A stretch of 5,487 nucleotides of DNA from positions 1-5,487 of the forward strand of contig JAFWAM010000191.1 in NCBI GenBank assembly GCA_017507595.1, given 5' to 3'. Numbering within the stretch: position 1 is the stretch's first letter; each line of letters begins with the position of its first letter. The notes under the pieces are model-generated. The model searched no databases, had not been told where the DNA came from, and worked only from the letters and a program-made list of their open reading frames with translations. A program made the translations under genes and the position numbers. Shown one piece after another: positions 4,884 to 5,487 of this stretch. This stretch comes from Clostridia bacterium. GTDB lineage: Bacteria > Bacillota_A > Clostridia > Christensenellales > Borkfalkiaceae.

Positions 4884-5487
4884 AAAGCGGAACGGTCGCA
4901 GTTGTCGGCAGGGCAAACGCCGGCAAATCAACCTTAATAAACGTTTTAGTCGGCGAAAAGGTGGCCATCGTGTCACCCAAGCCACAGACCACCCGTGACA
5001 GGATATTGGGGATAAAAAACGGAGAGGACTATCAGATAGTTTTCGAGGACACCCCAGGCATTTACAAGGCGTCGTCCTTGCTTAACAGCCGCATGCAAAA
5101 AAGCACGGAGGTTGCCGCCCGCGACGTGGATCTTATCCTTTATCTTATTGACGCCCACGCCGGCGTTAAGGAGGAGGACAAGGCAAGCCTTATCAAGTAC
5201 GCAACGGGGGATATACCCCTCGTCCTTGCTCTTACAAAGACGGACATTATGCCCAAGGAAAACCTCCCCGAAATAGTTGGGGCCTTTTCCGACGTGGAAA
5301 ATATCGATAAAATCGTAACCATCTCCGCCCGCCGCGGCAAAAACCTTAAAAAGCTGATGGAGGAGATTTTAAAACGCCTCCCCGAAGGCGATCCCATCTA
5401 TACGGAAGACGTTATCTCCGACCGGTCGGAAAAGTTCATGATTGCCGAAATCATGCGTGAAAAGATGCTTTTAAAGTACGATAAGGA
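4880..5487 (+). CDS. era: Era GTPase, 3' end outside the window
   Basis: Era is a GTPase that binds the 3' end of 16S rRNA and assists 30S subunit assembly. The window holds the first 202 codons of about 300, covering the G domain and the start of the KH domain. G1 is GRANAGKST at 10-18 (usual form GRPNVGKST), the Era-specific G2 block is SPKPQTTRDRILGI at 32-45, G3 is DTPG at 57-60, G4 is TKTD at 119-122 instead of NKxD, and G5 is SAR at 149-151. The linker into the KH domain, with EDVISDRSEKF at 176-186 and the IAEIMREK helix at 188-195, matches Era. The ATG overlaps the ybeY stop (ATGA). No Shine-Dalgarno is obvious, so reinitiation after ybeY is likely. In many Bacillota dgkA and cdd sit between ybeY and era; here they are absent. 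The reading frame is intact to the window edge. Confidence 0.96.
   Translation, partial: MKSGTVAVVGRANAGKSTLINVLVGEKVAIVSPKPQTTRDRILGIKNGEDYQIVFEDTPGIYKASSLLNSRMQKSTEVAARDVDLILYLIDAHAGVKEEDKASLIKYATGDIPLVLALTKTDIMPKENLPEIVGAFSDVENIDKIVTISARRGKNLKKLMEEILKRLPEGDPIYTEDVISDRSEKFMIAEIMREKMLLKYDK

Noticed and set aside
5375..5390. CGCCT...AGGCG inverted repeat within era
   Set aside because: The 5-bp arms lie in the middle of coding sequence encoding the conserved link to the KH domain, with no T-tract; chance symmetry is sufficient.
4689..5397. Several - strand frames opposite ybeY and era
   Set aside because: The + strand carries an intact HGLMHLFGYDH zinc site and complete Era G motifs over the same interval; the - strand translations show no domain pattern.

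Overview
The window is a chromosomal housekeeping block from a member of the Bacillota, most likely an uncultured-type Clostridia. All seven genes run on the + strand. The main evidence is the order yqfC - yqfD - phoH - HD-family 7TM phosphodiesterase (yqfF/pgpH) - ybeY - era, a well-known Bacillota cluster. Two of these genes, yqfC and yqfD, belong to families tied to endospore formation. Base composition is mixed (roughly mid-40s % G+C by eye), with TTG and GTG starts and good Shine-Dalgarno sites before yqfD, phoH, pgpH and ybeY. I cannot place the organism below class level from sequence alone.

Layout: 1-618 is the 3' part of a PAP2-family membrane phosphatase gene, open at the left edge. 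619-663 is a 45-bp gap with a possible promoter and a 16-bp palindrome. 664-1826 holds yqfC and a short yqfD, overlapping by 4 nt. 1828-2796 is phoH, starting with TTG one base after yqfD. 2797-2914 is an AT-rich 118-bp gap. 2915-4417 encodes a c-di-AMP-phosphodiesterase-like HD protein (PgpH type) with only 500 residues. 4410-4883 is ybeY, overlapping pgpH by 8 nt. 4880-5487 is the start of era, overlapping ybeY by 4 nt and running off the right edge.

Functionally the cluster combines ribosome and RNA maturation (PhoH, YbeY, Era), second-messenger turnover (PgpH) and sporulation-associated membrane proteins (YqfC/YqfD). The tight junctions suggest two translationally coupled blocks, yqfC-yqfD-phoH and pgpH-ybeY-era, separated by the only gap over 100 bp.

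I see no new defence, mobile or biosynthetic system, and no RNA genes, CRISPR, insertion sequences or long repeats. The points worth a second look are lineage-specific changes to a conserved locus. The PgpH protein lacks room for its extracellular HDED sensor domain. YqfD is shortened. dgkA and cdd are missing between ybeY and era, while a PAP2 phosphatase gene lies upstream. Era has a TKTD G4 motif instead of NKxD. A SigE-like promoter candidate precedes yqfC.
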